A DNA stretch of 64,000 nucleotides from Neurospora tetrasperma FGSC 2508 (lineage: Eukaryota > Ascomycota > Sordariomycetes > Sordariales > Sordariaceae), in NCBI RefSeq assembly GCF_000213175.1, contig NW_009799103.1, positions 993,394 through 1,057,393 of the forward strand, given 5' to 3'. Below are positions 43,918 to 56,841 of the stretch, piece after piece (position 1 is the stretch's first letter; each line of letters opens with the position of its first letter). Below the pieces are notes generated by a model. It did not search any database and had not been told where the DNA came from. It saw only the letters and a program-made list of their open reading frames with translations. A program made the position numbers and the translations under genes.

Positions 43918-45986
43918 ATGCCGCGCTCCGTCGCTCGCCTGAGCACCCACGACGAACGAGAGGAAGACGCAAGTGAGGACCACCAGAGCCTCCTCTTCAT
44001 GCCGCCCACTCCGCTCGAGGGCCCTTCAGCTGCTTCCTCAACATACTGGCCATCAACATCCTCCTCATCCCCCTCCTCCTCAGACGACGACGATGACGCC
44101 AACGACAATGACCCGTCATCTCTCCGAAACAATGACCGCCAGAAGCGGACTCACTGGACCCCCATCATCCTAATCCAGCTCATGATCTTCCTCTCCGCCA
44201 TGAGCGTCGTCATCTCCTTCGCTCCGCGCACGCGCTTGTTCGAGGACATCATTTGTAGGAAGTACTATGCGATTCATAACGGGACGACTGATAGTGGCAT
44301 CACTTCCGCCGGTACCCTCTTATCGATGACCACCAACCTCGACCTCAGCCAGGCACAAGCACCCTCCGAATCGCAATGCAAAATCGCTCCCGTGCAGGAC
44401 GCCCTCGCCGAGCTATTTGGATGGCAGATTTTCTTCGACGGCATCCCCGGCCTCTTGCTCGCCATGTACTACGGCGTCTTGGCCGACAAGAAGGGTCGTA
44501 GTCCTGTCTTGTTCCGTTCCTTGCTGGGACAAGTTCTGGCAGCGGGCTGGGTTCTTTACGTCGCTTGGAGGTGTTCTTCTGCTTCGGCGCTTTCTTCCGC
44601 CGGCTCTGACGCAGGCAGCAACAGCGACAACAGCGACACCGGGATGATTGACGGCTGGGCACATCTACTTTCGCTCAAAGCCACTTGGTTGAGTTCCTAC
44701 TTCTTGATCATCGGCGGCGGAAGCACGGTCACGAGTGCAGTGGGCATGATGATTGTCACGGACGCGACGACGGAGGAGAATCGCAGTCGCGTCTTTTTCG
44801 CGGCGCTGTCGACGTTGATTACGGCGGAGTTGCTGGGTCCGGCTGCTAGTACGCTGATGATGCAGCGATGGGGACTTTGGGTTCCTTTGGGTGTTGGGTT
44901 TGGGTGTCTGGTTATGAGCGCTATTTTGACGGCGAATATGCCCGAGACTATGCATCTCAAGCGCGCTCGTTCTGGAGCGGGTACTGATTCGGAGGCATTG
45001 GTCTGCGGGGACGATGATTACGACGACGACACGGAGGCGTCCGTCATCAACGGAGTCAACTTGAGGAAGAATGGCGACGTCAACAATTCGGCCATCCAAG
45101 TCTACCGCCACGCCGCCCACACGCTCGCCTACATCTTCCATCACCCCAGCATCCTGTTTGTCGTTCTCGCCTTCTTGGTCGCCGATTACTCGCGCGAGTC
45201 GCTTGTCATGCTGATGCAGTTCGTATCCACACGGTACCACATTCCCATTGCTCAGGTACGCTCATCCTCGCTCCTTGGTCTCCTCCCTCCATTGTTCTCT
45301 ACTAACAAACCAAACCCCAGGCAAACCTCCTCAACTCCTTCCGCGCCTTCACCCAACTCTTCATCGTGACGATCCTCCTGCCCTCCGTCGACTACCTAAT
45401 CACCCACCGTCTGCGCGTGCCTGCCCTGCGCAAAGACCTGATCCTATCTCGTATCTCCTTCTGCTTCGTTACCGCCTGCTTCGGCGTCCTAGTCTGGGCC
45501 CCTTCTCTCCGCTACGTCTTTGTCTCCTTGACCCTCTACACCCTCGGCTCGGGGTTCTATCCCTTTGGACGAAGTTTACTGGCGAGCCTGGTGGAACCCG
45601 ACATGATTGGGATTCTGTTTACCACGCTCGCCATGATGGATACTGCAGGTAGCTTGATGGCGGGACCGGCGGTCGCTTGGACCTTTAGTTGGAGTTTGGG
45701 ACTGGAGGGGCTGTGGAGGGGGCTGCCTTATCTGGTTTCTTGTGTGCTTTGTGCGGTGGCGACCATCTTTCTGGTTTTTGGTGTTAAGGCTGAGAGGCCT
45801 GTTTCGAGTGACGAGACAACGTTGGGGAGGAAGGGCCCAAAGGGTAAGGGCAAAGCAAAGAGGAAGAGGAGAGGAAAGGGGAAAGGGAAGGGTGTTGCAA
45901 GGGTCGCTGTGAGGGCTTTGAGAGATGTAGAGGAGGAGGAAGATCAGGAGGAGGGGGAGACAAAGCCGTTGTTGGCTGGACAATAA
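43918..45986 (+). CDS. Major facilitator superfamily transporter
   Basis: Exons 43918-45255 and 45321-45986 (65 bp intron, CTAAC branch, CCCCAG acceptor) give 667 aa. An acidic Ser/Asp-rich cytosolic N-terminus (about 80 residues) precedes the first helix (WTPIILIQLMIFLSAMSVVI). The loop between helices 2 and 3 has the MFS signature-like GVLADKKGRSPVLFRS. About 11-12 helices are distributed to residue 605, with a soluble loop near 350-390 in the middle. The C-tail is Lys/Gly/Arg-rich, then acidic, and ends ETKPLLAGQ. The acidic dileucine-type ETKPLL matches vacuolar sorting signals. The substrate is unknown; the sequence resembles fungal DHA-like/uncharacterised MFS proteins. Confidence 0.85.
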
Positions 45987-46634
45987 CTAGATCTAGAGCT
46001 GATGGCCAAGGACGATGGCAGACGCGGACGAAAAGCATTGGGAGGCGTTCTAGGGCTAGAGTACGGGAGTTATACACGTAAAATGGTTATCAGGATCGCT
46101 GACGGGAGAGAACTTGATTGGCTATGTTTGAACCGAAGAAGCATTTACAGCTTCCTCGTGAATAGCTGCAGACAGCCGCGGGATTAACTGCTATAGCCGT
46201 TCGGTACCTGCGCATTGTAAATCTTCGGCGGTGGCGCCTAGCGTAGATGAACAAACGTCGGTGACGTGACGATCCAACTGGGGCCGGTCCTAATGAAAAA
46301 AGCTGACAAATGGAATGATCAGGCCATGACGTTAACTGCCGGTTTCAGATACCGCGGTGGGAAGCGACGGTGGTAATTCCGCCCATAACTCCCATCGATG
46401 GGATCCATCTGGATAGCCAATGCCGCATCGAGCGCGGTACCCCACCACGTGCCCACCCCACAGACTGCCATCGCTTCGGCATCGACACGTACATACTGAC
46501 CATCGCCGAGTTCGGCAGGGTGATCGACAGGTTCGGGAGGTAGAAGAAGCTCTGGCATCGCTCGCTGCAAAACCGCACCTCGAGTCTCCCGCAATCTCTG
46601 AACACCAGTGCCCTCTTCAGCAACATCAAACAAA
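45987..46634. other. Intergenic; hydrolase promoter
   Basis: 3' end of the MFS gene and promoter of the HSL-type hydrolase. No gene supported. The frame of the next gene extends to 46608 through a GTG, but 46635 is the first ATG. Confidence 0.5.
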
Positions 46635-47606
46635 ATGGCCGACATCATGTTCGACCCCGAATACTTTCAGACTATCCAGCCTGTGGTGGCGCTCAAAGCA
46701 TCCCTCCCGCCTCCCGCCCCCATCACCGACATCGACTCCCTCCGCACCAACAGTGCCGACTTCGAGCTCGTCCTCGCCAGCATCCCCGACTCCCCCGACA
46801 TCACCGAGACCACCTACCAAATCCCTTCCAAGGACGGCACTCTGATCACCCTCTACCGCTTCACCCCGGCGGCGGCGGCGGCGGCAACCCCTGGCCCTCG
46901 TGCTGTAGTGCTCTACCACCACGGAGGCGGTTTCGTCCAAAATACCGTCGCCCAGTTCCGCAAAGAGATCAAGCGCTACGCGCACGGCAGCGGCCTCACC
47001 TTCTACGCCGCCGAGTATCGCGTCGCGCCCGAGCACCCTTTCCCTACCCCCTTCGATGACTGCTACTCCGTCCTGGAATGGCTCCATGCCAATGCTGCTT
47101 CGGAGCAGATTGATCCGGCACGCATTGCCCTTTTCGGCGTGAGCGCCGGCGCGGGGCTGGCTGCGGCCGTTGCCCTCAAGGCGCGTGATGACAAGGTCTC
47201 GCCGCCCATCAAGAAACTGGTGCTGGCGTACCCCATGTTGGATGATAGGACGTATTTGCCCGAGGACCATCCGTTGAACCCGTACCTGATGTGGAACGGC
47301 GCCGCTAACAGGGTTGCGTGGGGGGCTTATGCGGGTGCGGATGGCGTGAAGGAGATCTCGCCATATGCTGCGCCGGCAAGAGCGAAGGACTTGTCAGGAA
47401 TGCCACCAACCTACATCGACTGCGGCGAGCTGGACTTGTTCAGGGACGAAGACGTGGAGTTTGGTGCAAGACTGCTCAAGGCTGGCGTCCGTGTAGAGCT
47501 GCACTTGTACCCTGGAGTTCCGCACGCGTTTGAGATGGTGGCAGTGAACATCAGGGTCTCGAAGAATGCGGTCGAGAACAGACTTCGGGCGTTGGACAAC
47601 CTATGA
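46635..47606 (+). CDS. Alpha/beta-hydrolase, hormone-sensitive-lipase type
   Basis: Intracellular esterase-like protein, 323 aa, single exon, ATG in context CAAAATGGC. The oxyanion motif HHGGG is at residues 95-99. The GVSAG nucleophile elbow has Ser170, and the ELDLFRDE segment has the likely acid Asp267. The VPHAFE motif has His297. All three catalytic residues are present and spaced as in the alpha/beta-hydrolase_3 (HSL/arylacetamide deacetylase) family, so it should be active. No signal peptide is visible. An Ala run (residues 79-84) encoded by GCG repeats is a short insertion. Natural substrate unknown; could be a short-chain ester or a xenobiotic. Confidence 0.9.
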   Translation: MADIMFDPEYFQTIQPVVALKASLPPPAPITDIDSLRTNSADFELVLASIPDSPDITETTYQIPSKDGTLITLYRFTPAAAAAATPGPRAVVLYHHGGGFVQNTVAQFRKEIKRYAHGSGLTFYAAEYRVAPEHPFPTPFDDCYSVLEWLHANAASEQIDPARIALFGVSAGAGLAAAVALKARDDKVSPPIKKLVLAYPMLDDRTYLPEDHPLNPYLMWNGAANRVAWGAYAGADGVKEISPYAAPARAKDLSGMPPTYIDCGELDLFRDEDVEFGARLLKAGVRVELHLYPGVPHAFEMVAVNIRVSKNAVENRLRALDNL

Positions 47607-47643
47607 GTTGATGTACTTATTGATGGATAGATACCTACTGAAC

Positions 47644-49130
47644 TCAACTTGCGTCTACAGCCAAGATTGATTCGGCAAACGTTTTGATAGCATCCTTGAG
47701 TGTATATGCTGATCTGCCTTGGGCCCAGAAGTGACTCGCACCGGAAACCTCGTGGGCCCGGAAGGAAGAGTGAGGAATGTTCTCCAGGCGGGAAGCCCAC
47801 GGCCGTAGCCTTCGTACAGGCACGAAGCCGTCATTGTCGCCGTAAATGGCGAGCGTAGGGTTTCGTACCAACTTGGCTTCGGCTTCTTCGAGTGAAAGAG
47901 CAGTCTCGGAATCCGTGCCAAGCTCACTCGTTGGCGAAGCCGCGGCAGCTGGAGAAGACAGGGATCTGGTCAAACCTTTCCACGACGGCCTTCGAGGAAG
48001 CAAGGAGAACGTCGCGAGGTTGTTAATGAGGCCCTGCAAAGGCGAAACCAGCAAGTAGGCTGGACGAAAGACCACTCGGTCTGGTACAGAAGGTAAACAA
48101 TCCTTGACCGGTTGCTGCTTGGTTTCGGGTGTGTCGTGTGCTGCATCTCCACCCACAAAGCTGTGGTCCTTTCCGGAAAGACGTCTCTTATGACCCTTTG
48201 CCTTGACCATCAAGTCCGAAACCCCCTTGCGGATTTTCTCTTCGGTATCTTGGGAGAAGGATAATCGCGAATGATGGTGTTTTCTGCTGCTTTCTTCTCC
48301 CCCGAAACGCATGCCGCTCGGTGAGTGAGACGGTGTGTTGGCTTGACGCTCGAGGGCCGCTGCTCTTGCACTGCCCAAAGTTGTATTTTGCACCTCTGCA
48401 AGATGCTGAGCTCGAAGTCGTATTTCAGCAGCATGGGAGGTGCATGCTGGAGTGTCGAATTGGCGGAGTATGGTTTCGAGCGAGGGAAGTTGCATGGTAA
48501 TCATAGAACCATACGAATAGCCCCCCATTAGGAACAATGGTGATCTGGTGGTATCGCGTGACGCAGAATGTGTAATGGGGCCAGAGCCGCCATGAGCCCC
48601 AATGTAATCTGGTGCTTCGGCAATTGGGGTCGTCGTCGGAACGGAATCGAAAATATGTGTTCGGAAGGGATCGAGAAAATGAACGTAATATGATAGGAAG
48701 CCGATGAATGTTTGATAGTCTGCATGCTCCGCCTTTGCTGTCCAAGAGGTCCGACCGGCGGAGCCCTGTGCGCCTCTAGGTTGACGAGGTATTATTGTCA
48801 GCATACTCGGGAATAGCGACTGGGAGCAGGGAGGTAAGCCAACCTAAAGTTAAAGGTGCCGACCAAAAAGCCAAGCTTAAGTAGTGTTCCGGCTGCGATG
48901 TCTACCACTGGATCGTCATAACAACCCCCAAGAGGAGCATACGGATGGGCGAAGACGGCAGCGTGCTTCCGCCAGGGTGGCGAGGAGGGCGACGGGTCGA
49001 GAGATTGAGGATGGTAGACGCGACAATCGATGGCAAGGCCGTCGTGCAGACTCGGAAGGGTGAAGGAAAGTGTCGGTTCTGGAAGCAATGATCTTGCCGA
49101 CCGGGAGGGCTGGTTGTCGGCGTCTGTCAT
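47644..49130 (-). CDS. Alpha/beta-hydrolase fold protein
   Basis: A 472 aa protein encoded by two exons, in coding order 49130-48844 and 48775-47644. The 68 bp intron has a weak GTTGGC donor, but splicing restores the FNFRGAQGSAG segment and the frame. The N-terminal FAHPYAPLGGCYDDP region is the first beta-strand/loop of the fold. The nucleophile elbow is GGYSYGS with Ser183. An IYGDNDGFVP strand-7 motif holds the acid (Asp), and GASHFW has the final His. Residues about 195-350 are a long, partly charged insertion between fold halves. It is related to fungal prolyl-oligopeptidase-like/uncharacterised hydrolases. The gene overlaps nothing and converges with the HSL gene. Confidence 0.82.
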
Positions 49131-51488
49131 TGCTGGTGCGCCGAACCTTGCCGTAGCCCGGAAACTGGCCCGGTGGAGCGATGACGAGCAAACAGACAAA
49201 AAGAGGGGAGAACTCAGAGCGACGGGCACCTGCACGACGACCAAAGTCGACTTCTCCTTGTAGTGTAACTGAAGGCGGGTACACGGAAACGTGACTGGTG
49301 AAGTCAATCCTGTTTTCTGTTTTCCTCTTTTTTTTTTCCCCAAGCGATTTGCACTGCACTGAACTGCCCTGAAGTGGAGAGCGCGCCGTTCCCGTCCCAG
49401 GATCCACTCCACCTCCCGCTGCAGTGCACTCCACCCGGGACCTAAGACGGCAGCTTCCAGGATGGAGTGCCGAAGTTCAGCGTCCCCAGATCTCGGGCCG
49501 GGCTCCTCCGTCCGATTTGGCGATCTGAGACCACACTAGATTCTGACGGATAATCCCACATTGTAATGTGAGAACTTCGGGTTAATCGGCACTGTGAGTG
49601 ATAGCACAATAGGTTTTAAGCCTACGTCTTTATTGTAGTTCCTTTTTTTAAGCTTTGCCGACTTTGCTATCTCCTTGTGGTCAATCACAAACGATTAAAC
49701 GCCGTTGAGAATAAAAGGTGGGCAGTTTTCTTGTCAACTATAGAATCGATGTGTGTCTTGAAGTTGGGGAGTTGTTGAGTGAGGTGGTCACGCGTGGATT
49801 CAGTGGACTTTGTCATCCTGAAGCAGCAAGCTGGACACTACGTAGTGTACTACAACGTGAAACTGCAGTGCAATGGCGTTCATTGAGGCACTGGCATTCC
49901 TTCACATTTTTGAAGTGACTTGACCGCCCATAGAGAAGTGTGAACTATATGTATGTTGAAAACACGGCTGAGTCCCACCCTTGTTGGAGTGTTGTGGTAA
50001 GCATCCTCGATATTCACCTTGACAGCATCCGTCCTTCATTTCATGCTGATGTTGGTGGATGACGACAATGGGAAGAGACGGTTTATGCACTGTCTCACCT
50101 GAACTCGAAATGAAATCGATGATGGAGCCGTGCGTGGAGCACTGGGGTTGCCCGAAAATGCATGCACGTCATCCAGACTGGGAGAAAGGACAAGATGGAA
50201 GTTAAAGCAACCTCTAACATGTGAAAGCTTTAATGGAGGTCCTCTGACCCCCCCTTACACTAATTCGTCTCTGTTCTCCATTCAATTTTCCTTCTGGTGG
50301 CTTATGGGACCAACGGTAGCGGATTGCCACGAGATCCTTTGCACTGCACCATCCCAGGTCTACCTGCGTTCACTTTTCGGCGCCTCCTAAATTGAAGCCT
50401 TCGCCGACTCTCTTCTCCACAATCAACACCCACGTAAATTATCGCAGTGTCAACATCATTGGTCATGTCTTGCTGATCATCGGCAGCACTAGTGTATGAC
50501 AAGGACAATCACCAAGCTTTCCCTCTGAGGTCATTGATTTTGGCATGTGCTGAGCAATGTAGTGTATGAATTTATAGCTCAACGGCGACCCAAGAGGCAC
50601 AGAGAGAGGTCCACCAAGTATTTCAAGAAGGGTGGACTGTGTGAACCCGTGAGAGCCGCGTGCGGTCTGTGTGTTTCCCCAGATTCCTTTCCGATGATGG
50701 TTGTTGGGTGGTCCCGAAAAATGTCCCGATCTGAATGGGAAATTGCACATTGAGGACCGATGGAACACCCAACACACCCCAAAGGCCCCAAAGGGCCGTG
50801 AAAGTGCGCGCGTGTCCGTCCTGACTAATGACGGGGCCCCACCAATGCAAGGGTTGCCCCACGATTTGCATTCCCCTCTGTGTGCCCGGTCTGGTGGCCC
50901 CCGTGGCCCCCCTTCAAGCGACAGCCCCAGACCCTTCCAGCCTCTTTCGTCGGGGACAGCGCCCGAAAGGCGTCAGCTGGCCCTTCCCCTTGCGCGCCAA
51001 ACCCGGGCGCCTTTGAATTTCTGATGACGGCAGGACGGGCCCGAACAGGAAGGATCCTGGAAGCCTTGCTGCAATGAAACCACGCAGTCATTTCTTGACC
51101 GCCAACTTCTTTTTCCATGTCGCCGTCTTTCATAACATATTTCCATGTCGAATCGGCCACGCGCCCTTCCCGATTGCCCTGGCTTCAGTTCCAGTCCGAT
51201 CACTAGGTCCTGTCGCCAGTACCTACCTCTACTCCACAACTCGATAACCTAAAAACAACAACCACTGCACGCTACTGCGCCTATTATTCTTCTGCTTACA
51301 CTACAGTATCTGCCTTACCCGAGAGCCTGAATCTCCCCCACTGGCGCTTACCGTACACGCCGACTCCCTTCCGCCACGGCCGGCTTCCGTATAGATAGAT
51401 ACTCGGCCCAAACCCTCGCACCGCAGGCACCTACGTATACAGTCCGACGCCGTGCTCCGACCCCCCAGTTCCCTGTTACCGTACTCCA
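49131..51488. other. Divergent intergenic region of 2.4 kb
   Basis: Upstream of the alpha/beta-hydrolase (minus) and of the patatin-type lipase (plus). Several short frames are open but lack domains. The part next to 51489 is a long C/T-rich leader. I call no gene. Confidence 0.45.
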
Positions 51489-53975
51489 ATGACCGACCTC
51501 CTCGTCCACGGGCCGCCAGGCATCCGTGTCAGCCCCGGCGGCCCCGATGGCAGTGATTGTGGCACTCAACAGGCATCTCCCCAAACCTTGACTTCGGCAC
51601 TCAAGAAGAGGAACAGCAAGGTCGAGAAGCGCGTCACGTTCCGGCCCTTCTCGAAACTCATGCGCAGCGCCGGCAACTATGTTCTGTCATGGCGCGACGG
51701 CCTCACCGAGTCGGAGAGGGAAAACAAGCGGAGGATCGAGGAGAGGATGCGCTTCCTAGAGGACGTCATGCACAATGTTTGTACACCTGTTCTGGAGCCA
51801 TGCTGTTCCACGTCACATCTCCGACAATGCTGACCATTCTTCTGTGACATGCAGGCCACCAGTGCAGATGAATGGGAAACGGCCGCCAAGGAACTCGACC
51901 ACCTCGAAGGCAATGATGCCTGGAAACTCGATCCCTCGACCGGCGACTACCACCCCGATATCATCGAGGCCAAACTACGAGACCTGGATCATGCCCGCGA
52001 AAATGGCGACACAAGGGAAATGATGTATCTCGTCCGCACCGCCCTCTCGCGTGACCTCGGGGGAATGGGCAACATTGACTTGTACCGCCATTCGTATGTT
52101 GGAACCAAGAAACTGATCGAGGACTACGTTGACTCGGCCGTCAAAACGATCGGCGCCCTGGTGGACCAAAGCACCCAAACATTGCCTGCCGACATGGAGA
52201 CCAAGGATCTGTTGGAGGGCATGTTGTTCGCAAGACAGAGCTTTGGTAGGAGTGCCCTGCTTCTGAGTGGAGGAGCTACTTTTGGCATGTCCCATATTGG
52301 AGTCATCAAGTCCCTATTCGAAGCAAACCTTTTGCCTCGCATCATCTCAGGCGCCTCTGCTGGTTCCATTGTGTGCTCGGTCTTGTGCACTAGGAAGGAC
52401 GAGGAGGTGCCCGATTTGATCCGGACCTTTCCTTATGGCGATCTCGACGTCTTCAAGGGGCCCAACGACGGCATCTCCGACAGTCTGCGCAGACTCCTTA
52501 CCCAAGGTAGTTGGGCCGACATAACGAACCTTACCCGAGTCATGCGATCCATGCTTGGCGACCTAACTTTCCAGGAAGCCTACAACCGGACACGAAGGAT
52601 ATGCAACATTTGCGTCTCGACCGCCTCTATTTACGAGCTCCCCCGGTTGCTCAACTATATTACGGCTCCGAATGTCATGATCTGGTCTGCAGTGGCCGCT
52701 TCGTGCTCCGTTCCGCTCGTTTTCCAGGCAGCCCCGTTGCTGGTGAAAGATCCTACGACTGGCGCCCACGTTCCGTGGAACCCAACGCCACAACGCTGGA
52801 TTGATGGCTCTGTAGACAACGACCTACCCATGACCCGTCTCGCCGAGATGTTCAATGTCAACCACTTTATTGTTTCCCAAGTCAACCCCCACATCGTTCC
52901 TTTTCTCTCTAAAGATGACAGGTTGTATCCTCGGAACCATCCCGGCCGCCTTCGCCAACAAAAGGCTGCCGCCCAAGAAAACAACAGCGAGTGGCTCTAT
53001 TACCTTACCACTCTTGCTAAAGACGAGGCCGTTCACCGACTGCATTTCTTGACCGAGTTTGGCATCTTTCCCGGTCTTCTGACGAAGCTTAGGTCTATCC
53101 TCAGCCAGCGATATTCCGGGGACATTACCATTCTGCCAGAACTTGAATTGCAAGACCTTCCTCGCATTCTCAAGAACCCAACATCAGAGTTCATGATGCG
53201 AAACTGTCTCATAGGCGAACGAGCAACCTGGCCAAAACTGAGCCGGATTCGAGACAGGCTAGCCATCGAGCTGGCCTTGGACCAGGCCGTCCATGCCCTG
53301 CGGGCCCGCGTCGTCTTTGGTAAGAGCCAAGTCGACCTCAGTCGCTCCAGTGGTGCCACTTTCGGCCCAGCCATCCAGCCCACCCCCTGTTTTATGCGCC
53401 CTCCAACCTCTTCTGGGGAAGCCACGCCTGGCGAGCATCAGCATCATCGTAGCCGGCATCATCACCGCAGAAGCTCTGCTAGCAGCGTCCAGATCCTCGC
53501 CTCGCGGCACAGAAAGATGTACCAAAGCCATGACGATGACTACCTAACTGATGACCAATCCGAGGAGGACGAGCGTCTGGAGATGAGCTACCGCAGAGGT
53601 GCCCACACACGCCCTGGGAGTATAACCCCGCACGCCCGAGCGCCCGTTGCCCACACACTTGCCAAGCCGCGGTTGCAGAGGTCTGCTAAGAGCGCAAGCC
53701 ACATGAGGGAAGGGAGACCTTGGTCCCAGGGTCACGCGCATCCTCAACATGCTCATGGTCATAGCCATAGCCTCCATCAGGCATCGCATGCCTTGCAGCA
53801 ACTCGTTCAGCACGGCTCGGGAGGAGACGAACCACCCTTTGACTTTTCCAGACCTCTGTCGCCGCCCACGAGTCATGCGGGGAACTGTTCGACTGTGGGT
53901 ATTGACGAGGTGGCCGGGGAACAGAATGTGGCGCACTCGGATGCAGATGATGAGATTCAGAGTGATTCTGCGTAG
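51489..53975 (+). CDS. Patatin-like triacylglycerol lipase with DUF3336 (TGL3/4/5-type)
   Basis: Lipid-droplet lipase family, 802 aa. Exons 51489-51776 and 51855-53975; the 78 bp intron has a GTTTGT donor and a GCAG acceptor. The N-terminal DUF3336 region (about residues 97-200) is typical of fungal Tgl3-5 proteins. The patatin core has an oxyanion loop GGATFG near residue 235, a GASAG elbow with Ser264, and the catalytic-dyad WIDGS with Asp413. Both dyad residues are present. The C-terminal 200 or so residues are low-complexity, His/Ser/Arg-rich (HQHHRSRHHHRRS-like) and probably disordered. By homology it hydrolyses stored triacylglycerol or lysophospholipid; which is not decided by sequence. 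Confidence 0.9.
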
Positions 53976-54642
53976 GCTGAAGGCTCGACATGGAAGCTTC
54001 AGTGGATGGCTGTTGTTGAGTTAATGAGAAACATGTTATGCAGTAACGACTCGTTCGGAAGACGACGTATCGGTATGGAAGGTGGGAGTAATTGCGGAAG
54101 TCCACGAAAGAGCCATGACACGGAGATTGCATGAGGCTGAGTAACATTGTAGAACTTTTACATTGGTAATAGTATCATTACTATTTTAGGATACCCGAGC
54201 ACATCAATATTGACAGCGAGGAAAAGAGCTCTTGAGAATTACACTATTGCCACGCATCCTGTGCTTATCATCCGCATCATTGTTTCCTATCACAATTGCA
54301 CAGTCGAGAGTCTTGGGCCAAGCACTTATAGAATCACTAAGATCTTAAGCGGTGATACCAACAGACCTAAACTCATCTAAGCACCTCTTCGCACTCTGGA
54401 GGAGACAAACTTTGAACTGTCCCAGATTTCAAAATGAAACAATCGAATACCCAGGTACCAATCGGAAATACCTTCACATGAGTTGGAAATCCTATAATTT
54501 ACATCAGGATCAGCATATTCTAGATGAGGCCAGTCTTTCACATAGAGCGAAATGTAAGACAGAGATATCAAACATTGCCTATGGGAGTTACTTCGAGGTC
54601 TCGAGTTAACAAAACAAGCCAATACTAGACTGGCGGCCCATC

Positions 54643-54703
54643 GGAAAAGGAAAGAAAAAAAAGAAGAAAAGAAAAGAAAAAAAGAAAGAAAAGAAAAAAA
54701 GAA
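54643..54703. repeat. Purine (GA-rich) tract of about 60 bp
   Basis: An almost uninterrupted run of A and G, dominated by AAAAG/AAAG units, ending in GAATTC. Low-complexity repeat in non-coding DNA. Confidence 0.9.
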
Positions 54704-54786
54704 TTCTACTTTTGAACTTTCGACTCTCGGCGACTTTTAGCTCAGTGATCAGCGCCAGCGGTCTATTTGCAGCATTTTCCTGTTAA

Positions 54787-55703
54787 TCACGATGCAAACA
54801 TTACCCGATTCGAAGTCATGGGAAGGCACAGAATCACATCCGGCTGTCGGACTCCCCCATCGGTATTACTGCCATCTGGGATACCATCCGAATATCCGTT
54901 GTTGAAAAGCGCACCATCAGTCAAATCGGCATTGAATTCGTCGGCATTGTCATTGAGTCCATCATGTGAGTCACCGTGAGTAGAATCGACATTCTCGGAG
55001 TTTCTGTGACCAGGCCCTGGCGTCATCAGTCTCGCTATCTCGCGTAAACGTTGATACCAGAGGCGTCGGTGTGGTGTCGACAGTCTGACGAATGGTGTTG
55101 ATGGTCCGTTGTTCGCTGCGAAGCCGCTTCACTTCAGTCATCCAGAACTGGCTGCGGCATCGGGCAAAACTTGCCGTTCGTCATCTCCGGAGCTTTCTGT
55201 GACTTCATGAGACATTTGTTCTTCGTCGCCGTCATTGGCACTGATACTGGCACTGGCGCAGACAGCGACCTTGGGCGAAGCCTCTCTTTCATCTCCGGCG
55301 ATATTCCGATATTTTTCTACTGTCTCAACCTCGGATCCAGAAGCAGACTCAATCCCTCTCTGGAAATTTGGCACGGAGAAACAGCTCTCTTGGCCCATGG
55401 CGTGTGGGGTACACAGCCCATCCTCATCCTGCTGGTCAACAAGACTGTAGACCTTCATCTGGCCGTCCAGACCGCTGATAGGAGTCACGGCCATGATCAC
55501 TCTATAGTCGTTATTGACGGCTATCGTACGGTCTGACAAGGCAACGGTACCAACAGCGGTACCGCGTTTTTTACTTGTACTTTTCTTGGCGGCGTCGGGA
55601 AAGTCGACGGAAGTAAAGTCAACGAGCAATAGGTACTTACTCGGTCTCTATTTCCGGGTCGCTCTGAGTTTGCTGCTCGTGCTTGTTGTATACAAAGCGA
55701 CAA
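54787..55703 (-). pseudogene. Degenerate acidic reading frame, no recognised family
   Basis: Four minus-strand frames lie end to end with similar acidic, Ser/Asp/Glu-rich character. They are 55703-55651 (no ATG, ends before a GTAAGT), 55629-55138, a frame starting at the ATG at 55145 (MTEVKRLRSEQRTINTIRQ, coiled-coil-like), and one at 55026-54787. The changes between the second, third and fourth frames are simple single-frame slips, not splice junctions. This looks like one gene broken by indels. Length, composition and order support the idea, but no domain confirms it. It could also be non-coding. Confidence 0.3.
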
Positions 55704-56841
55704 TCGGGGTTGATGTTAGAAGTCTGATTCAAGTAGTTGGTTGGGGTTAACAGAAAGATGGCAACAAAACGGCCTGATACGCAGTGAAGGCGCAAGCCAG
55801 AGTAAAGGGCTTAAAGCGGAAGGCACTAGGGGCACTCTATTTGACCGTCGTGAAAGCTGAATATTCTGACAATTCCACCTACCACTAGGTCAGTCAGATC
55901 TGACAGCAACATGATTGGTAAATACCTAGCCCAAGGTCAGAACTGAAGGTACCCATAGATACAAATCAAACTCAATACCACACTGCAAATGCGAGGATGA
56001 TGTATATTCGATCAACATGGTATTACCAGAGTCTCAGTCAACGTGGCCACAGCAAAGCGATACTATCATACCTTCGATCATGACTGTAGCTCACAACTGA
56101 AGTCCAACACAGGTCACAAACGCAGTTCCAATACCAACACCACTTCCCAGCCATCTGGGCCATAGATCCAACGAACACCCCGCATCACTCATACCAAGCT
56201 GCATAGACCAGTGACTATTTGCAGCCGGGTGTTCGTCTCCTCTAACGAAGTAAAGTATTGAAGTAGGTCGAACCTAAAACCCAATTGACAGTTCAAGGGT
56301 TGATACCAGATAATGTCAAAGCAATGTTCAAGAGAGACGCAGTGGGCCATCGAGAGGAGAGACTGCACCTTTGCAGGCAGGCATCGCCTGTCCATCTGTC
56401 TATGCTATTGCTGAGTGTATCCAATCAAAATTGACCGTTTTGACGAAAGGGGCAGTTGGAGCGTGCACTTGGACATGGTACCCTGGTACCCCACCCTGAA
56501 TATTTCATCCAGAGATAGCTTCGGTTTTTCCCTGGACTTTGAAATTGAACCCTTTTTCTTCAGACGTAGGTCGAAATCGTCTAGAAGTTGGCTATTCTCT
56601 CCTATACAACGAGACACTGTAGGTCTGTTCAATGTCGACGATAGGGTACGACTTTCACTTTGTTGCTCCTCGAGCCTCCTTGTTGTGAGTGATAGACTGA
56701 CAGGAGCAGAATCACCATGCGCAATAAACAAGACGAGCAATCGCAAGCTTTACTATCATTAACTATCATTATCCAAAGCCTTCATTTAATATCTCGTTAT
56801 CTCGTCACAAAAGCAGCAACTGCTACACGAGTTCTGCTGAT

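Larger units (their letters stand above)
53976..56841. other. 2.9 kb region between patatin lipase and amine oxidase genes
   Basis: 3' ends of the two convergent genes with an AT-richer part (54150-54400, 55880-56400). It contains a purine tract and a degenerate acidic reading frame, listed separately. Remaining short frames are not supported. Confidence 0.5.

Noticed and set aside
54150-56500. RIP-mutated transposon block
   Set aside because: Somewhat AT-rich in parts, but I see neither the strong AT bias and TpA excess of RIP relics nor transposase or reverse-transcriptase remnants.
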